Positions 9,340 to 20,812 of a DNA stretch of 64,000 nt are shown in pieces. Below the pieces are notes generated by a model. It worked only from the letters and a program-made list of their open reading frames with translations. It ran no database searches and was not told the origin of the DNA. Source of the DNA: Chondrus crispus (Eukaryota; Rhodophyta; Florideophyceae; Gigartinales; Gigartinaceae); NCBI RefSeq assembly GCF_000350225.1, contig NW_005179040.1, forward strand, positions 124,001 to 188,000, read 5' to 3'. Position 1 is the first letter of the stretch; each line of letters starts with the position of its first letter. The position numbers were made by a program, and so were the translations under genes.

Positions 9340-12300
9340 AATTGGCTACCATAACCCCTCTTCCTTTCTTTTCCTTGTTTTCTTTACTTTTCTTGTGTTT
9401 GTTTGTTCTATTTTAGGTTTTGAGATGTTAAAGACACGATCCCGCACGGCGGAGATCGGTCAGAAAGTCTACGAGGACGGCCGGAAGGCAATTGAAAGGA
9501 CGATGACCTTCGAGATCCGGTCCGACCTCGACAAGATTACGGATGACGCCCGCGTTGCAGGTCGCTCGCAACTCAGGGCGAAGCCGAGGAGGGACTAATG
9601 GACGTAGGAGAGCCTTACTGCACGGCGTGGGTTTTCGCGTCATGGGTAGAGGCAGGAGGAGATGAGGCCGGCGGACAACGGGAAGAGAGGCAGTGACGGG
9701 AAGTGCACTGAGCTCACCGCACGGTGCGGTAGTAATATAGAAGTGCTGTGGACAGGGGGCAAATTCGCAGCGTGTGTAAGAGGAAAGTGAAGGCCACCTG
9801 CCCGAGACCTGTGAACTGCTGCCACGAACTCGTGGAAAAGGAACTCAGGCTCAAACGACTGCAGCAGCTAATAAGTGCTAGGATGAGTTTGTCGAATAGA
9901 CGTGTTTTGCGTCGCACGGGCATGTCAGGCTGATTCTTCGATTTGAAAGGAAAATTAAGCTCTATGCGGCCACGCCAAGCATGGGACGAGGAGAAATGCG
10001 CGTCTGAAGGTCGAGTAAGAGGTGCAGAGGAAGGCGGGACGTCTACACGTGATGAAGGGTCTCATGAATCAGGCACAGAGTCGTCTAGAAAATGTCGCGA
10101 ACCGCAAAAGGGGGTTTGTTGGTCACAGCGTTTGGGAGGAGAGGTTGAAATGTCTAGAAGAATACCGAGAGGTACATCCGGAAGAAGCAAGGAGCCCAGT
10201 AGGCTTCACTAATCTCGAGGCAGACCCACACCCGATATCGAGGAAGGGAGATTAAAAGGAGTGAAGGGAGCTACATAACCTTCTCCGAGACCCCTCCCTC
10301 CCCCTAAACAGCACTCGCTCTAGGAATGGAAGCTTTACTGTAGACTCCGATGGAGGCATTACACTCACTTGAGTACAAGCGCGTGTACCCCTCACGTGAA
10401 GTGACGTCCAAGCCGCCGATCGGCTTTCGCAAGGTGCGATCGAATGAAGAAAATTATGATGCATTTCAAATGAGGGAAAACGGACAAGTGATCAGAGGCC
10501 AGGCGGGTGGCTGAACGCGTATGAATTATTATCGAAAATTAAGGGACAGTTGTCGCCGATCGAGCACGCAGGACGAGGAAACGCGCTGATGACAAGCGCA
10601 AGTCCACGCAAGTACAAACCCCCGTTCCGCCCTTTCCTTTTACAGAGTACGCGGGTTGTACGACCGTGCTTCCCCGAAGGGAGAGTGCAAGTCGCGCCAA
10701 TCATGTAGGAGTGAGGAGAGGAGGCGTCTTCCTTGGATGCGCGGGCAGAACGTGTCGTCATCACGGAGGCGAACCGCGGTTCTCCAGTCTGTTTTTGGTG
10801 CAAGGTTTGTTTGTTTTTTGATTTACTTCTATTTGTTTTGGGTTTGTGATGTCGACGACATAATGCGGCGCGGCGTGCGCCGTTCTGCCCGTCTGCAAGT
10901 ATTAGCGAAGGACGAGGAGGAGGTTAACCGAGAAGAAGGAGAGCAAGGATGTCGACGACGTAAGAAGCGCCAGCATGATCAGAGAATGCCTCAGTCGCGG
11001 GACGGGCTGACGAGGAGGTTCTTTTACCGTTCTGCGAATGGACATGCGACGCACGATCCAAGCCCTGGAAATCGGACCGGCAGGTCCGAGGTCCACTCGA
11101 AAGGATGGGATACCCATCCCCACTGATTACCTTTAATCCCTCGACGCTTCTATATTTTTGTATATATCATGAGGGAGTTGGACGACAATCTACATTGGAG
11201 GGAGGACGCTTGGAGAATTTGGAAATCGCTGTGAGAAGGACCATTTATTTAGCTATTTGTTTTGACATGGTCCTGAAACCGCGCAAGGGAGATGCGACCC
11301 CTGACGCCCGTAGTCATGGATCAGAGGGCATCGGCATCAACTGCAAGGTTTTGGGGGTTTGAAGAACCCGACGACTAAACCGGATAGAGAAACTATCGTG
11401 ATCTCACTACGGTTCTACGGGCCATCATTGAGGAGTAGAACAGGCAACTCCCAACAGACCCTATCATGGACGATGACGGCGAGTTGAAACAAACTCCGAT
11501 ACTGTAAGAGTAAGGGCCTATGGACCAAGGGAAAAGGACTCAGTCTGTGCTCGTCAACAACACACACACACACCTCCAAGTTAACAAAAAGGGGAGGGTC
11601 GCCATCGACGATTCCAATAACCATGGTGACACACCATATGTCTTTATGACCCTCGAAGAAGCCGGCGTCCTATGCCGTATTGTGTGATCTCGAGTTCGTC
11701 AATTACGGCAAAAGTTAAATTCCAGGTTGAGGGAGACGGGGGAGTCGTTTGGGAAGGAAAACCTTGCGCTACTGCCACTCGTCAATACTGTTGGACTAAG
11801 TTCTACAGCTCCGAATATTTTAGAACACGCTTCCAGGAGAGGGGAAGAACAAAGGATGGAAGATTGTTATAGTTCTTTGCCGAAGAGTACGGTACGCACG
11901 CCTACACCGCTAGCAAAACGGAGCCAGGGGAAGAGACCAGAGCCGTGTTGCTTTGGGAAGACGATTCGTCTTTGATGGAGGGTTACGTCGCAGCTAGAGA
12001 CATAGCTGCGAGATAAAGAGGGGGAATTCGGGGATGCAAATCGGGAAAAGAGAAGGAAGTTGGCAGAAGAGAAGGAAGGAGTGCCGAGCTGGAAGAGGAT
12101 AGCTAGGATCACGCTACACGACTTGCAGTTAAAATTCGTGCAAGCGGGAGGCGCCCGGGCGGAGAACGACAAAGGGGATCAAGTTTCGATTGTGTTAGAA
12201 GACCTGTTGATTTTTTTTTTTTGCGTGACTACGGATCGAAAACTGGAGAGCAAAGGAGTGCGTTCGCCGCACTCTGCCTTTCGCCATCGGCGATAAGAGT

Positions 12301-12939
12301 GGCCAGGGGCGAAGTACAGTACGCTCAAGAGTGGGAACGAAGAGACCCCTCTCCGCACAGCTCGAATAAGATGGAAAAAGAGGCTAGGAATTTTCCTAAG
12401 TGTAGAGCTCACGCCAGAACCGTAACAAAAGGAGACACATGTCGTCCAGATTTGGACCACGGGCTCAGGATCAATCAGGACACTTGTCCACGTGTAAACT
12501 TCGTGCACGCTACTTAAACCCGGCAAGGCTTATGCCTCGACGACGCAGCCGCAATACGTCGAAAATGAATTGCTTCTCACAAGGGCTCCCCAAGGACAGT
12601 GTGGCGATGATGTCACAGAGAAAGAGGAGAGAGACAGTGGGAGGAGGAGGCAGGTGAGGGCAAGAAATCCAAGGAGTGAAAATAATGCCATGACCCGACA
12701 CCTGGCTCCGCAAGGTAAAAGAAAGAGGAGGCACTGAAGAGAAGGAAAGGCGGGAATAGAAACAGGAGCTCGACCGTAAAAGAGGAGGTAACCGAGGGCC
12801 GTTTTGTACGCGGCCTGCTCGACGATGGGAAAAGGGATGCTTATGAAGAGGGGGAATGCAAAGGGACGACAGATACGCAGAGGATTCACCTTTTATTAAT
12901 CCTGAAGGGGAACGGAGGTGAAGATGGACATGAGGGGTC
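9340..12939. other. 3' region of A1 and inserted debris, no secure gene
   Basis: Short plus-strand frames start after T-rich leaders near 9423 (MLKTRSRTAEIGQKVYEDG) and 10863 (MRRGVRRSARLQVLAKDEEE). They look like starts of decayed basic or charged gag-like proteins, perhaps from the element that owns the LTR at 8598. No domain is firm. There is a short CA repeat near 11560 and a T run near 12210. By position, part of this stretch is the normal 3' region of A1, which in A2 is about 3.9 kb without a recognised gene. Confidence 0.35.
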
Positions 12940-13529
12940 CGCCGCAGATGGCAGATCAAGGGAGCGGAACACCGGAGGATCCTTCCTTCGGCAGAGAAGT
13001 AATCAGCCGGGCTAGGACTCGTAGGTCCTCCAGAGTTGCACCCCGAAGGGCCTCTACCTCCACGCCGTGAGCGCGAAGAAGGCGATGATAGACGCCAGCG
13101 GCGGCCGCGTAGAGAGGAGTGACGAAGGATGGAGGTAGGAATGGCAATGCGGGCGCGCCAGTCAAAAATGCGAATGGCTTGTAGGGGTAGTGGACCGGGT
13201 AACATGCCGGCGCCGTCTGCAAAACTATGTTCGATGGCAGCAACATCGAGGACGCCCACCGGGGAGAACCACTGGGAAGAGACAAATAGAAAAGGGATGT
13301 TCACGCATGGATTTGTCTTGTAGCTCAGCTCATCGAGCGAGGAGTATCGACGGGCTACCCAAGAAGGATGGTAGCCCGGATGGAAGGCCGGTTCGGTAGG
13401 GTAGGTAACAGGAGGTAGACGGGGTATGGAAGGAAGACCCCGGGGCACTTCGGGCTTGCGAGGAAAGCCCACACCCGGACGCTTACGGGTGGCACTATCG
13501 TCCGAGTGTTCCGACGGAGAAGGAAGCAT
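12940..13529 (-). pseudogene. antisense frame of A1 (shortened family-A aORF)
   Basis: It reads on the strand opposite to A1 gag-pol and starts about 125 bases inside the 3' LTR. The first 120 or so residues match the start of the 643-residue frame at 36097 almost word for word (MLPSPSEHSDDSAT, RPGVGF, VPRGLPSIPRLPPVT, AFHPGYH). The end matches its C-terminus (YHRLLRAHGVE, LEDLRVLARLITSLPK). The copy is broken and shorter than the A2 one. The function is unknown. Confidence 0.75.
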
Positions 13530-13642
13530 GGTATTTTCGTCTTACCCTTGTAAGAACGCCGCGCAGAGTGATTGAGGGTTGGGAAACACGGTAAGGAACG
13601 GCAGGAGATTATACGATGGCTTGGCGCTGTACAAGGGCGCTC

Positions 13643-13654
13643 AGGAGGGGGATA
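13643..13654 (+). promoter_or_regulatory. polypurine tract of A1
   Basis: AGGAGGGGGATA lies directly against the TGTAG start of the LTR at 13655. The equivalent sites next to the LTR in A2 and at 14853-14864 are nearly the same. This purine run is the usual primer for plus-strand DNA synthesis. Confidence 0.7.
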
Positions 13655-14705
13655 TGTAGTGCAATAATGGGCTCTACAGGGGGGTGAAATGAAAGGAAAA
13701 TATTTGGATTTGGATATGAAAAGTAGTCCTGGTTGGGGGGGACACACGTGTGAATAATTGCACAGTTTTAATTTTTAATTATTTTATTTAGTTAATTAGT
13801 TGGCATTCATTTTGCTAACACTAGATTAGATCTAGGATCTAGCGCCGCGAGCTACTGTAGTGGCTCCGGCGGGGCGATATATACCTTAGCCCTCTGACTA
13901 CCAAGTCAGTAAAGGTAGCCCGAGTTGCCAGAGTTGAATATCGCCTTGGTCGAAGTCAGTCTTGCCCAAGACGCTCCCTTTTACCACAGATCACGTTATC
14001 CTTTGCGCTCGGGGGTTCCCTTTCCTTTTCCTTTATTTCACCTATCCCTTTCTATTTCTATCTCTATTTCTATTCCCCTATCTTGTGTTGGTGCCATCGG
14101 CTTTGGTTGCGACCGGGCCGGTGTAGCTGTCTTTGCCATCAGGCGACACGTGGGTGTAGGGCTGCTACTTGTTTACGACCACCGACGGAGGCTGTTGCAA
14201 CGACGTTTCCCTCGAAGGTCCTGTTGTGTATACAGGACAGTGTTGGTTCCATCGGATACAGGTTGCGACCGTTCCGGTGTCGGTACTTTGCCATCGGGCA
14301 GTACGGAGGTGTAGCGCTGCTACGTGTTTGCTAATTCCCGACGGGCTGCGTTGCGACGCCCCCGTCGAAGACCTTATCAAGGGTATAAGGTGTACCAGGC
14401 GCTTCGCGAGCATTGGATTTACGACCCATCGGGCCCGGCTTCCTAATTACGGCCCCGAACTCGCCGAGCAACTGCCTGTACAAGACTCTACCACCATTCG
14501 TCCCGGGGCGGGCCTCTTCCTTTTGCCGCCCCCCCTGTCAGGGATTTGAGCTACTGTGGGCCGCAAACCCACATAAAGGGAAAGAGAGAATCGGACACTC
14601 CGTAGGGCTGTGCCGTCGGCAACTCTTGTTGGTTGTTGTTTGTTGGTTGTGTTGTCGCTGGACCGTTGGACCCTGGTTCCGGCCTGACAGGCACATTGCA
14701 CTACA
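13655..14705 (+). repeat. family-A LTR, first of three in the A1 3' array
   Basis: It runs from TGTAGTGCAATAATGGG to GCACATTGCACTACA and carries two ~156-bp modules (near 14087 and 14243). It follows the polypurine tract and antisense frame, as a 3' LTR should. It is more diverged from the 5' LTR than is the last LTR of the array (16055-17105), and no matching 5-bp duplication flanks it. Confidence 0.85.
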
Positions 14706-14864
14706 ACCACCACTCGAATGGCTCGGAGATGAAGGAAACATGGGGCCCGTCTTGCTCTTGCACTTTCACCGATTACCGGACACGGCGGTGTAGGGTTATG
14801 AGAGAAACGGCGAGGAGATTATACGATGGCGGAGCGGCGTACAAGAGCGCTCGGAAGGGGGATA
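14706..14864 (+). repeat. 3'-end scrap of another family-A element
   Basis: The right part (AGGAGATTATACGATGGC, ACAAGAGCGCTCGGAAGGGGGATA) repeats the pre-LTR segment at 13600-13654. The next LTR is thus preceded by its own polypurine tract. It is the remnant of a second family-A copy. Confidence 0.7.
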
Positions 14865-16037
14865 TGTAGTGCAATACGCACCTGAAAAGGGGGGTGAAAA
14901 GAAAGGAAAATATTTGGATATGAAAAGTAGTCCGGGTTGGGGACACACGCGTGAATAATTGCACAGTTTTAATTTTTAATTATTCTATTTTATTTAGTTA
15001 ATTAGTTGGCATTAATTTTGCTGACACTAGATTAGATCTAGGATCTAGCGCCGCGAGCTACTGTAGTGGCTCCGGCGGGGCGATATATACCTTAGCCCTC
15101 TGACCACCAAGTCAGTAAAGGTAACTCGAGTTGCCGGAGTTGAATGTCGCCTTGGTCGAAGTCCGTCTCTACCAAGACGCTCCCTTTTACCTAAGCCTAC
15201 AGCATCCTTCAGGGCTCGGGCATCCCCTTTCCTTTTCCTTTATTTCCCAATCGAACCCGAGTTGCCAGAGTTGAATGTCGCCTTGGTCGAAGTCCGTCTC
15301 TACCAAGACGCTCCCTTTTACCTAAGCCTACGGCATCCTTTGCGCTCGGGGGTTCCCTTTTCTTTTTCCTTTATTTCCCTACTCTTTCCTATCTCTACCT
15401 CTATTTTTCCCTTAATTGTGTTGGTTCCACTGGAGTTGGTTGCGACCGATCCGGTGTAGGTGTTTTAGCCATCGGGCAACACGTTGTGTAGCGTTGCTAC
15501 TGTTTCAAGTTCCGTCGAAAGGCTGTTGCAACGACGCCTCCGTCGAAGGTCTTACTGTACAAGACAGAGTTGGTACCACCTACCGCGATTGCGATCGCGC
15601 TGGTGAGGGTGTTTTTGGCCATCGGGCAACACGTCGGTAGTAGCGTTGCTACACGGTTACGATCCCGTTGGGTAGTGCTGAACAAGACCCCGTCGAAGAC
15701 CTTGAATTATACCCAAGGTGCTGAAGACGCTCGTCGAGCATTGGCCTTACAACCCAGCGAACCGCGGTTACATCCTCGCAGACAAGCCCAACCCGCACTC
15801 GTCGAGCACTCAAGTCTTCACAAGTCTCTACCACCATTATCCTCCCGGGCCGGGCATCTTTCCTTACCCCCCCGTCGGAGTTGAGCTACCGTGGGCCGCA
15901 AGCCCACACAAGGGGAAAGGGAGTCTCGAACGCTCCGTAGCGCGTGCAATCGGCAGTGGTTGTTGCTGTTGTTGTTTTTCTTCTTCTTGTTTGACCGTCG
16001 GACTGCGTTCGCGGCCTGCCAGGCACATGGCACTACA
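14865..16037 (+). repeat. family-A LTR, second of three, with internal duplications
   Basis: It runs from TGTAGTGCAATACGCACCTG to GCACATGGCACTACA. It is the longest family-A LTR here. A block near 15124-15240 (GAGTTGCCGGAGTTGAATGT onward) is repeated at about 15249-15350, and two diverged ~156-bp modules lie near 15418 and 15570. A 17-base spacer separates it from the next LTR. Confidence 0.85.
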
Positions 16038-16054
16038 AAAGTGCTGTTTAATAG

Positions 16055-17105
16055 TGTAATGCAATAATGGGCTCTACAGGGGGGTGAAAAGAAAGGAAAA
16101 TATTTGGATTTGGATATGAAAAGTAGTCCGGGTTGGGGGGGACACACGTGTGAATAATTGTACAGTTTTAATTTTTAATTATTTTATTTAGTTAATTAGT
16201 TGGCATTCATTTTGCTAACACTGGATTAGATCTAAGATCTAGCGCCGCGAGCTACTGTAGTGGCTCCGGCGGGGCGATATATACCTTAGCCCTCTGACCA
16301 CCAAGTCAGTAAAGGTAACTCGAGTTGCCGGAGTTGAATGTCGCCTTGGTCGAAGTCCGTCTCTACCAAGACGCTCCCTTTTACCTAAGCCTACGGCATC
16401 CTCTATCGCTCGGGGGTTCCCTTTTCTCTTTCCTTTATTTCCCTATCCCTTTCTATCTCTAATTCTACGTATTTTCCCTTATCTTGTGTTGGTGCCATCG
16501 GCCTCGGTTGCGACCGAACCGGTGTAGGTGTCTATGCCATCGGGCGACACAGTTGACGTGGCGCTGCTACTGTGACCCATTTCCCGACGGAGACTGTTGC
16601 AACGACGTCTCCCTCGAAGGGCTCCGTCGTGTTACGAGCCAGTGTTGGTGCCATCGGCCTCGGTTGCGACCGAACCGGTGTAGGTGTTTCGAGCCATCGG
16701 GCGGCACGGTTGACGTAGCGCTGCTACTTTCATTTCATCCCGTCGGGCTGCGTTGCGACGCCCCCGTCGAAGGCCTTGTCGCCTCACAAGGTGTCGAAGA
16801 AGCTCAACGAGCATTGGCCTTACAACCCAGTGGAACCGGGGTACCTACGTACGCGCCCCACCCCACACTAGTCGAGCAGATCTTTTCGCAAGTCTCTACC
16901 ACACCGATCCCGGGCCGGGCTATTTCTCTGTGCCCCCCCCATCAGGGATCTGAGCTACTACGAGTCGCAAGCTCGTTTAAACGGAGAAGGGAGAGTCGGA
17001 CACTCCGTAGCGCTGTGCCATCGGCAGTTCTTCTTTTTGCTGCTGTTGTAGTTTTTGCTGGACCATCGGACCGCGGTCTCTGCCCGACAGGCGCATTGCA
17101 CTACA
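16055..17105 (+). repeat. family-A LTR, third of three; outer 3' LTR of A1
   Basis: It runs from TGTAATGCAATAATGGG to GCGCATTGCACTACA. Apart from one extra ~156-bp module (copies start at 16486 and 16642), it is the closest match to the 5' LTR at 2991. It is followed by AATAC, the same five bases that precede that LTR. Confidence 0.85.
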
Positions 17106-17130
17106 AATACGCAATCACATGATTGCGTAT
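17106..17130. repeat. right target duplication and palindrome
   Basis: AATACGCAATCA, two bases, then TGATTGCGTATT form perfect 12-bp arms. Joined to the left flank of A1 (GCTGCTCAATAC at 2979-2990), the pre-insertion site becomes a palindrome with 19-base arms and one mismatch, because GTATTGAACAGC follows on the right. It sits at the point where C1 is cut off. Confidence 0.75.
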
Positions 17131-17577
17131 TGAACAGCGAGGTCGTTCCGTCGGGGCTTTCGCTTTCGCTGTTGACCGCTCTTGCGCTTCCTTCTACGCG
17201 TTTCTTGGGGCGTCCGCGGCTCGGTGACGTCCCCTCGAGTGCTCGGATCCATACGCGGAGGACCGTTCGTCGGTGGGCCCTGGCTCACGGAAGCTAGGAG
17301 ATCGACGTGCTCCTTCCGGTCTGCATTACTTCCATCGCGTTCGCCCAGCATCACCGGGGCTGACGGTGTCCCGGTGGTGCTCTCCTCCAGCGTCAGGCTT
17401 ACGGAGCCCTCGAAGCTCCCGTTCTCCTGCATTGGCGCCGCAGGAGTTCCCGTGCTCGCTCCCGGAAACGGGGGATGTATTATCGGACAATACCCCCGTG
17501 TCCTTGGCGAGCACGTGGGGTCCGGTCTAGTTCGTAGGGATAAGACGGCTCACGCGACCGCGTGTACGTAACCGTCT

Positions 17578-20100
17578 TTACCCTTTTTTAGAACTACCGG
17601 TGCTATCTGAGCTACCTTCCTGGGCATCGATGGCCAGGTCTTCTTCGGATCCTTGGCCGCGTGGGTCGGGACGATTCCCCCACCGCGGCCGCGCGACGTC
17701 AGCGAAGTATTCGGGTACTTCATGACCTTGGCCTGCGACTTCCGGTCGTCGCAGGATATGGGGGACGAGGCGAGTCGGGTCTCCTTCGCGCCCCTCCGTG
17801 GGTAGAGGATACGGGTCCTCTACCCAATCTTGCAGGTACATGATCGCGTTTTGTACCTGTTGGGGTAACCGAGAACGGTCTCGGTCCCCTCTTCCTCCTT
17901 GACGGGGATACCTTGTGTCCGACGGGCGGTAATCCGGTCGATCACGACGATCAAGTTCGTTACGACGATACCCGCCTCCGCGTGGGGCGAAGCGTGTGCC
18001 CCCACCCGAACGATTCGGGAAACCTTTACGCGGGCGGCGGCCCTCGGCGACCGACTGCCGGAGGAGATTACGCGCTTCGGGGCGCGTCTCCATCTGGTAG
18101 CGGTAGTTCCTGTACGCCGTGAACATCCGTTGTTCCGGCGACAGGAACGGGCACGCGTACATGGCGTGTCCGTACGTACGGCAGAGCCAGCACACGTACG
18201 CGCTGCCATCCGTTGAGGCGAAGGTCGCTGCGTGACGCGCCTCCTCATCGGTGAGAAGGGGTACGCGAGGGGCTTCGGCTCCTGCATCTCGACTCGAGAT
18301 GTCGAGCTCTGCGACCCGGGGGTCCGTACCCCTTGCCACGCTTGGAGTGGCCGCGAACGCGGTCGCGTGGCTCGATGTCGTTCCGGTCGACATCGGTGAG
18401 GGGGGTCGTCCCCCCACGGGTCCTCCTCCTTGCGTAATGAGGACAGGGTCGGCCTGCCACTCATTCTCCCCGATGTGGAGGGTCGAGGCCGGCGAACTTG
18501 TCGCGGCGGACTTCGTAGTCCTGCCAGCCCTCCCTGCCGGTTTCGTATCCGGCAGGGGTAAACCGCGCTGAGCGCCGTACGTCGTGCCTTCCGCCGTGGC
18601 GATACGGCGGATGGTTGGAAGATCGGTCTTCTGGCGGCTTGGCAGCCGCTGTACGGTTTCGGAAACTGCGGCACGGGTCGCCGGTGCCAGTCCCCGCACG
18701 AAGTAGTGCGCGAGAGACTGTTCGGAGGACACCGCCGTGCACCGGAACGCGGCAGTTTCGAGCCGGTCCGCGAACGTGCTCTCCGTTTCATGAGATTGCT
18801 GTCGCGCCGTCGCTACAGCGTCGTACGCTTCACCTAACACGTCGTCGGTTAGGTAGCGTTTCAGGAACTGGTTCACGAACCCCGGCCACTTCCAGTCGTC
18901 GTGTAGCTGGCCGGCGTGGAGGCCACGCATTGTATAACTCGTATACAGACGCTCCGCGTCGCGCTCTAGGAAGTGCGCGAGGACTCGTACCGCAACACCT
19001 TCGGTAAGGTGTTGCGAGTTGAAGGTTATCCGGACATCCTTCAAGAACGGTAGGAGCTGGATCGAGTCCGTACCGTCAAATCTCCTCATCGTAGGTCGGA
19101 TCCCACGGCAGCGTTGAACGTACTTCGCGATCCGTCCGGCGTCACCCGAGGTAACGAGCCTCGAGGTGTTATCCAGCCTGTACATACGATAGTCAGCGAC
19201 GGCGCTGAACTCTTGGATCATCGTATGTACCGGCTCGAGTCCGGGTTCGGCGGGACCCAGAGTGCCCAACGGGGTGACGGGTAGCGTAGCCGCCCCAGCG
19301 AGGATCGACAGAGTACATCGGTACTTCGGATCCGCGGGCGGCTCCTCCACAGTCAGGGTCGTCGCGATACGATACGCATTCCATGTGCCGCCTACTTCCG
19401 GGGATAGGCGGCAATGCTTGGGTCTCAGACGCGTAATTCGCGCCTGTCAGAAGGCGGTTGCCTTCCGCGGTTTGGCTGGTGTCGGCACCAGCCGGTCCCC
19501 AACGGTCCGGAACGACGGCGCTCGGAGGTACGGTACCACCGGGCCCTTTCGTGGGGGCACCGGGCAGCCTTGCGGCCATGGTCCGTTCCATGTCACGAGC
19601 ACGCCGACGCGTGTCGTTGAGGTCGGCGGAGAGGTGCGCGAACGCACCCAACTGTTCCGCGGACGGGGAGGATCGGTCCTCAGGTCGTCTCGTAGGGGTC
19701 GGCCGCTCGGGACGACCATGCCCGGACGGTCCGGGCGATACGAGACGCGAGTCTTCGACGAGCACTATCCGCGAGTGTAACTCGTCGATCAGTGCTCGGA
19801 GATTCTCTAAGGACTGCGTCACTCTATCGAACCTCCCTTCACACAGGGAGCGGAGTTCGGCCATACATCGAGTGTATACATAGTCCGATACATCGATCCG
19901 AAGGGAAGTACAGACTTCCTCGATGTATTCGGCTATGCGTTCGAACATCGCCGCCGCTCTTTCCTCGGAAGATCCGAGCGACGGTTCGCGGTCACGAGGA
20001 CCTGCGTCGCCGTCGCCCGACGGGGCGGGTGGGGATCGCACAGCGTCCGGACTCGGATCCGCCGCTTCGGAGCGGATCGAGGGCTGGTACCCCTGGCTCA
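17578..20100 (-). pseudogene. gag: Gag of C1
   Basis: The N-terminal part has a charged and coiled segment (EEVCTSLRIDVSDYVYTRCM, LENLRALIDELHSRIVLVED). The central gag core includes FDGTDSIQLLPFLKDVRITF and YTSYTMRGLHAGQLHDDW. A CCHC knuckle, CWLCRTYGHAMYAC, lies near 18170-18210, followed by an Arg/Gly-rich tail and the conserved MYLQDWVEDPYPLPTEG segment. It pairs block by block with C3 gag. It is broken, with one or a few breaks. Confidence 0.85.
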
Positions 20101-20160
20101 TCTCCCCGCGTTCGGACGCGGAGGGCATAAGAGGTCTTCTCGGAGAACGTACTCCGGGGT

Positions 20161-20179
20161 GTTCTAGGTCGGGAAACCA
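20161..20179 (-). promoter_or_regulatory. primer-binding site of C1
   Basis: On the minus strand TGGTTTCCCGACCTAGAAC follows the LTR end by one base. It differs at only a few positions from the family-A site, so two LTR families appear to use the same tRNA. Confidence 0.7.
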
Positions 20180-20180
20180 C

Positions 20181-20812
20181 TGTAGTATAACACCCCCCAA
20201 CGGAGAGGGGTATATACTTAGCTCGACGTAGACCCCGTACGAGGGGTGAGAAGACAGGGAGAACACACAGCTAACGAGACAGGGAAGCGGGCCCTGGTAG
20301 CGTGGTAGAGCGGGACGGTCGGGGACGAGCGTACGTGCGGGCCGATGTACGCCTCGACGCCCCGGAGCAGCGCTGCGTAACGTACCAGCGCTGACGGGCG
20401 GAGGCGGATCTAGGCTCGCTCACCTGTCCCCTACCCGCTTTGTCCCGTTTAACGCGCGCGAAGGCGGATCGCGCTCGTTAGTTAAGCTGGAAGACGGACC
20501 TGGGCGGTAGGTTGTGGACAAGTCCGTGCTTGTCCCCCCCACCGCAGCCGGTCTGCTCCGTTATTTAATATACAATCAACCCTAACATTCTACAGTACAG
20601 TACGGACTGTACTGTAGAGCTACTGTAGTCAGCGCGGGCCCTCCCGTGCTGACTGTACACGTGTAGGTACACGTGTGCTCGTGGGGATGCGCGCCTCGTA
20701 CACGTGTGTGTGTGTCCACTTGCGCGCCCCGCACACGTGTGGGTACACGTGTGCGCGTGTGTGGCTCGTATTGATCTAATCTAAATCTAATCTGAACTGC
20801 CGTTATGCCACA
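20181..20812 (-). repeat. family-C 5' LTR of C1
   Basis: Read on the plus strand it runs from TGTAGTATAACACCCCC to GCCGTTATGCCACA, and it is collinear with the LTRs at 26852 and 50122. In element sense it starts at 20812. Five CACGTG sites lie in the U3 part, and the ATTAAATA promoter-like block is near 20565. Confidence 0.85.
20620..20760 (-). promoter_or_regulatory. CACGTG cluster in the C1 LTR
   Basis: CACGTG occurs at 20658, 20670, 20701, 20732 and 20744, mostly within ACACGTGT. This palindrome is the classic G-box/E-box bound by bHLH or bZIP factors. It lies in the U3 part, where a promoter enhancer would be expected. Binding here is inferred. Confidence 0.5.

Larger units (their letters stand above)
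2991..17105 (+). mobile_element. Ty3/gypsy chromovirus A1 (family A)
   Basis: Parts in order: 5' LTR (2991-3885), primer site, gag, protease, the polymerase part of RT, the C-terminal chromodomain, a long 3' region with an antisense frame, a polypurine tract, and three family-A LTRs in a row. RNase H and most of the integrase are not seen. A family-C-like LTR (8598-9339) lies inside the 3' region. The outermost LTRs pair best with each other, with roughly 20 differences by eye plus one extra internal module. This suggests a fairly recent element, but it is broken, with several breaks, and its 3' end was rearranged. Confidence 0.8.
17131..20812 (-). mobile_element. Ty3/gypsy element C1 (family C), 5' part only
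   Basis: On the minus strand the element has its 5' LTR at the right (20181-20812), a primer site, gag, and the start of the protease region. It matches the same regions of C3 (60866-63863) throughout. Protease core, RT, integrase and 3' LTR are absent here. Its left end falls at the palindrome that A1 later entered. The right end touches the pol of element D inside a codon row of RT, which suggests that C1 inserted into D. The copy is broken, with a few breaks. Confidence 0.8.

Noticed and set aside
11558-11576. CA microsatellite
   Set aside because: Too short and common to be informative.
17107-17130. Palindrome as a transcription terminator
   Set aside because: It has no U-run context and lies in a eukaryotic repeat region. 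It is explained by the insertion-site structure.
20161-20179. A tRNA gene fragment
   Set aside because: Only the complement of a tRNA 3' end is present, directly beside an LTR, so it is a primer-binding site.
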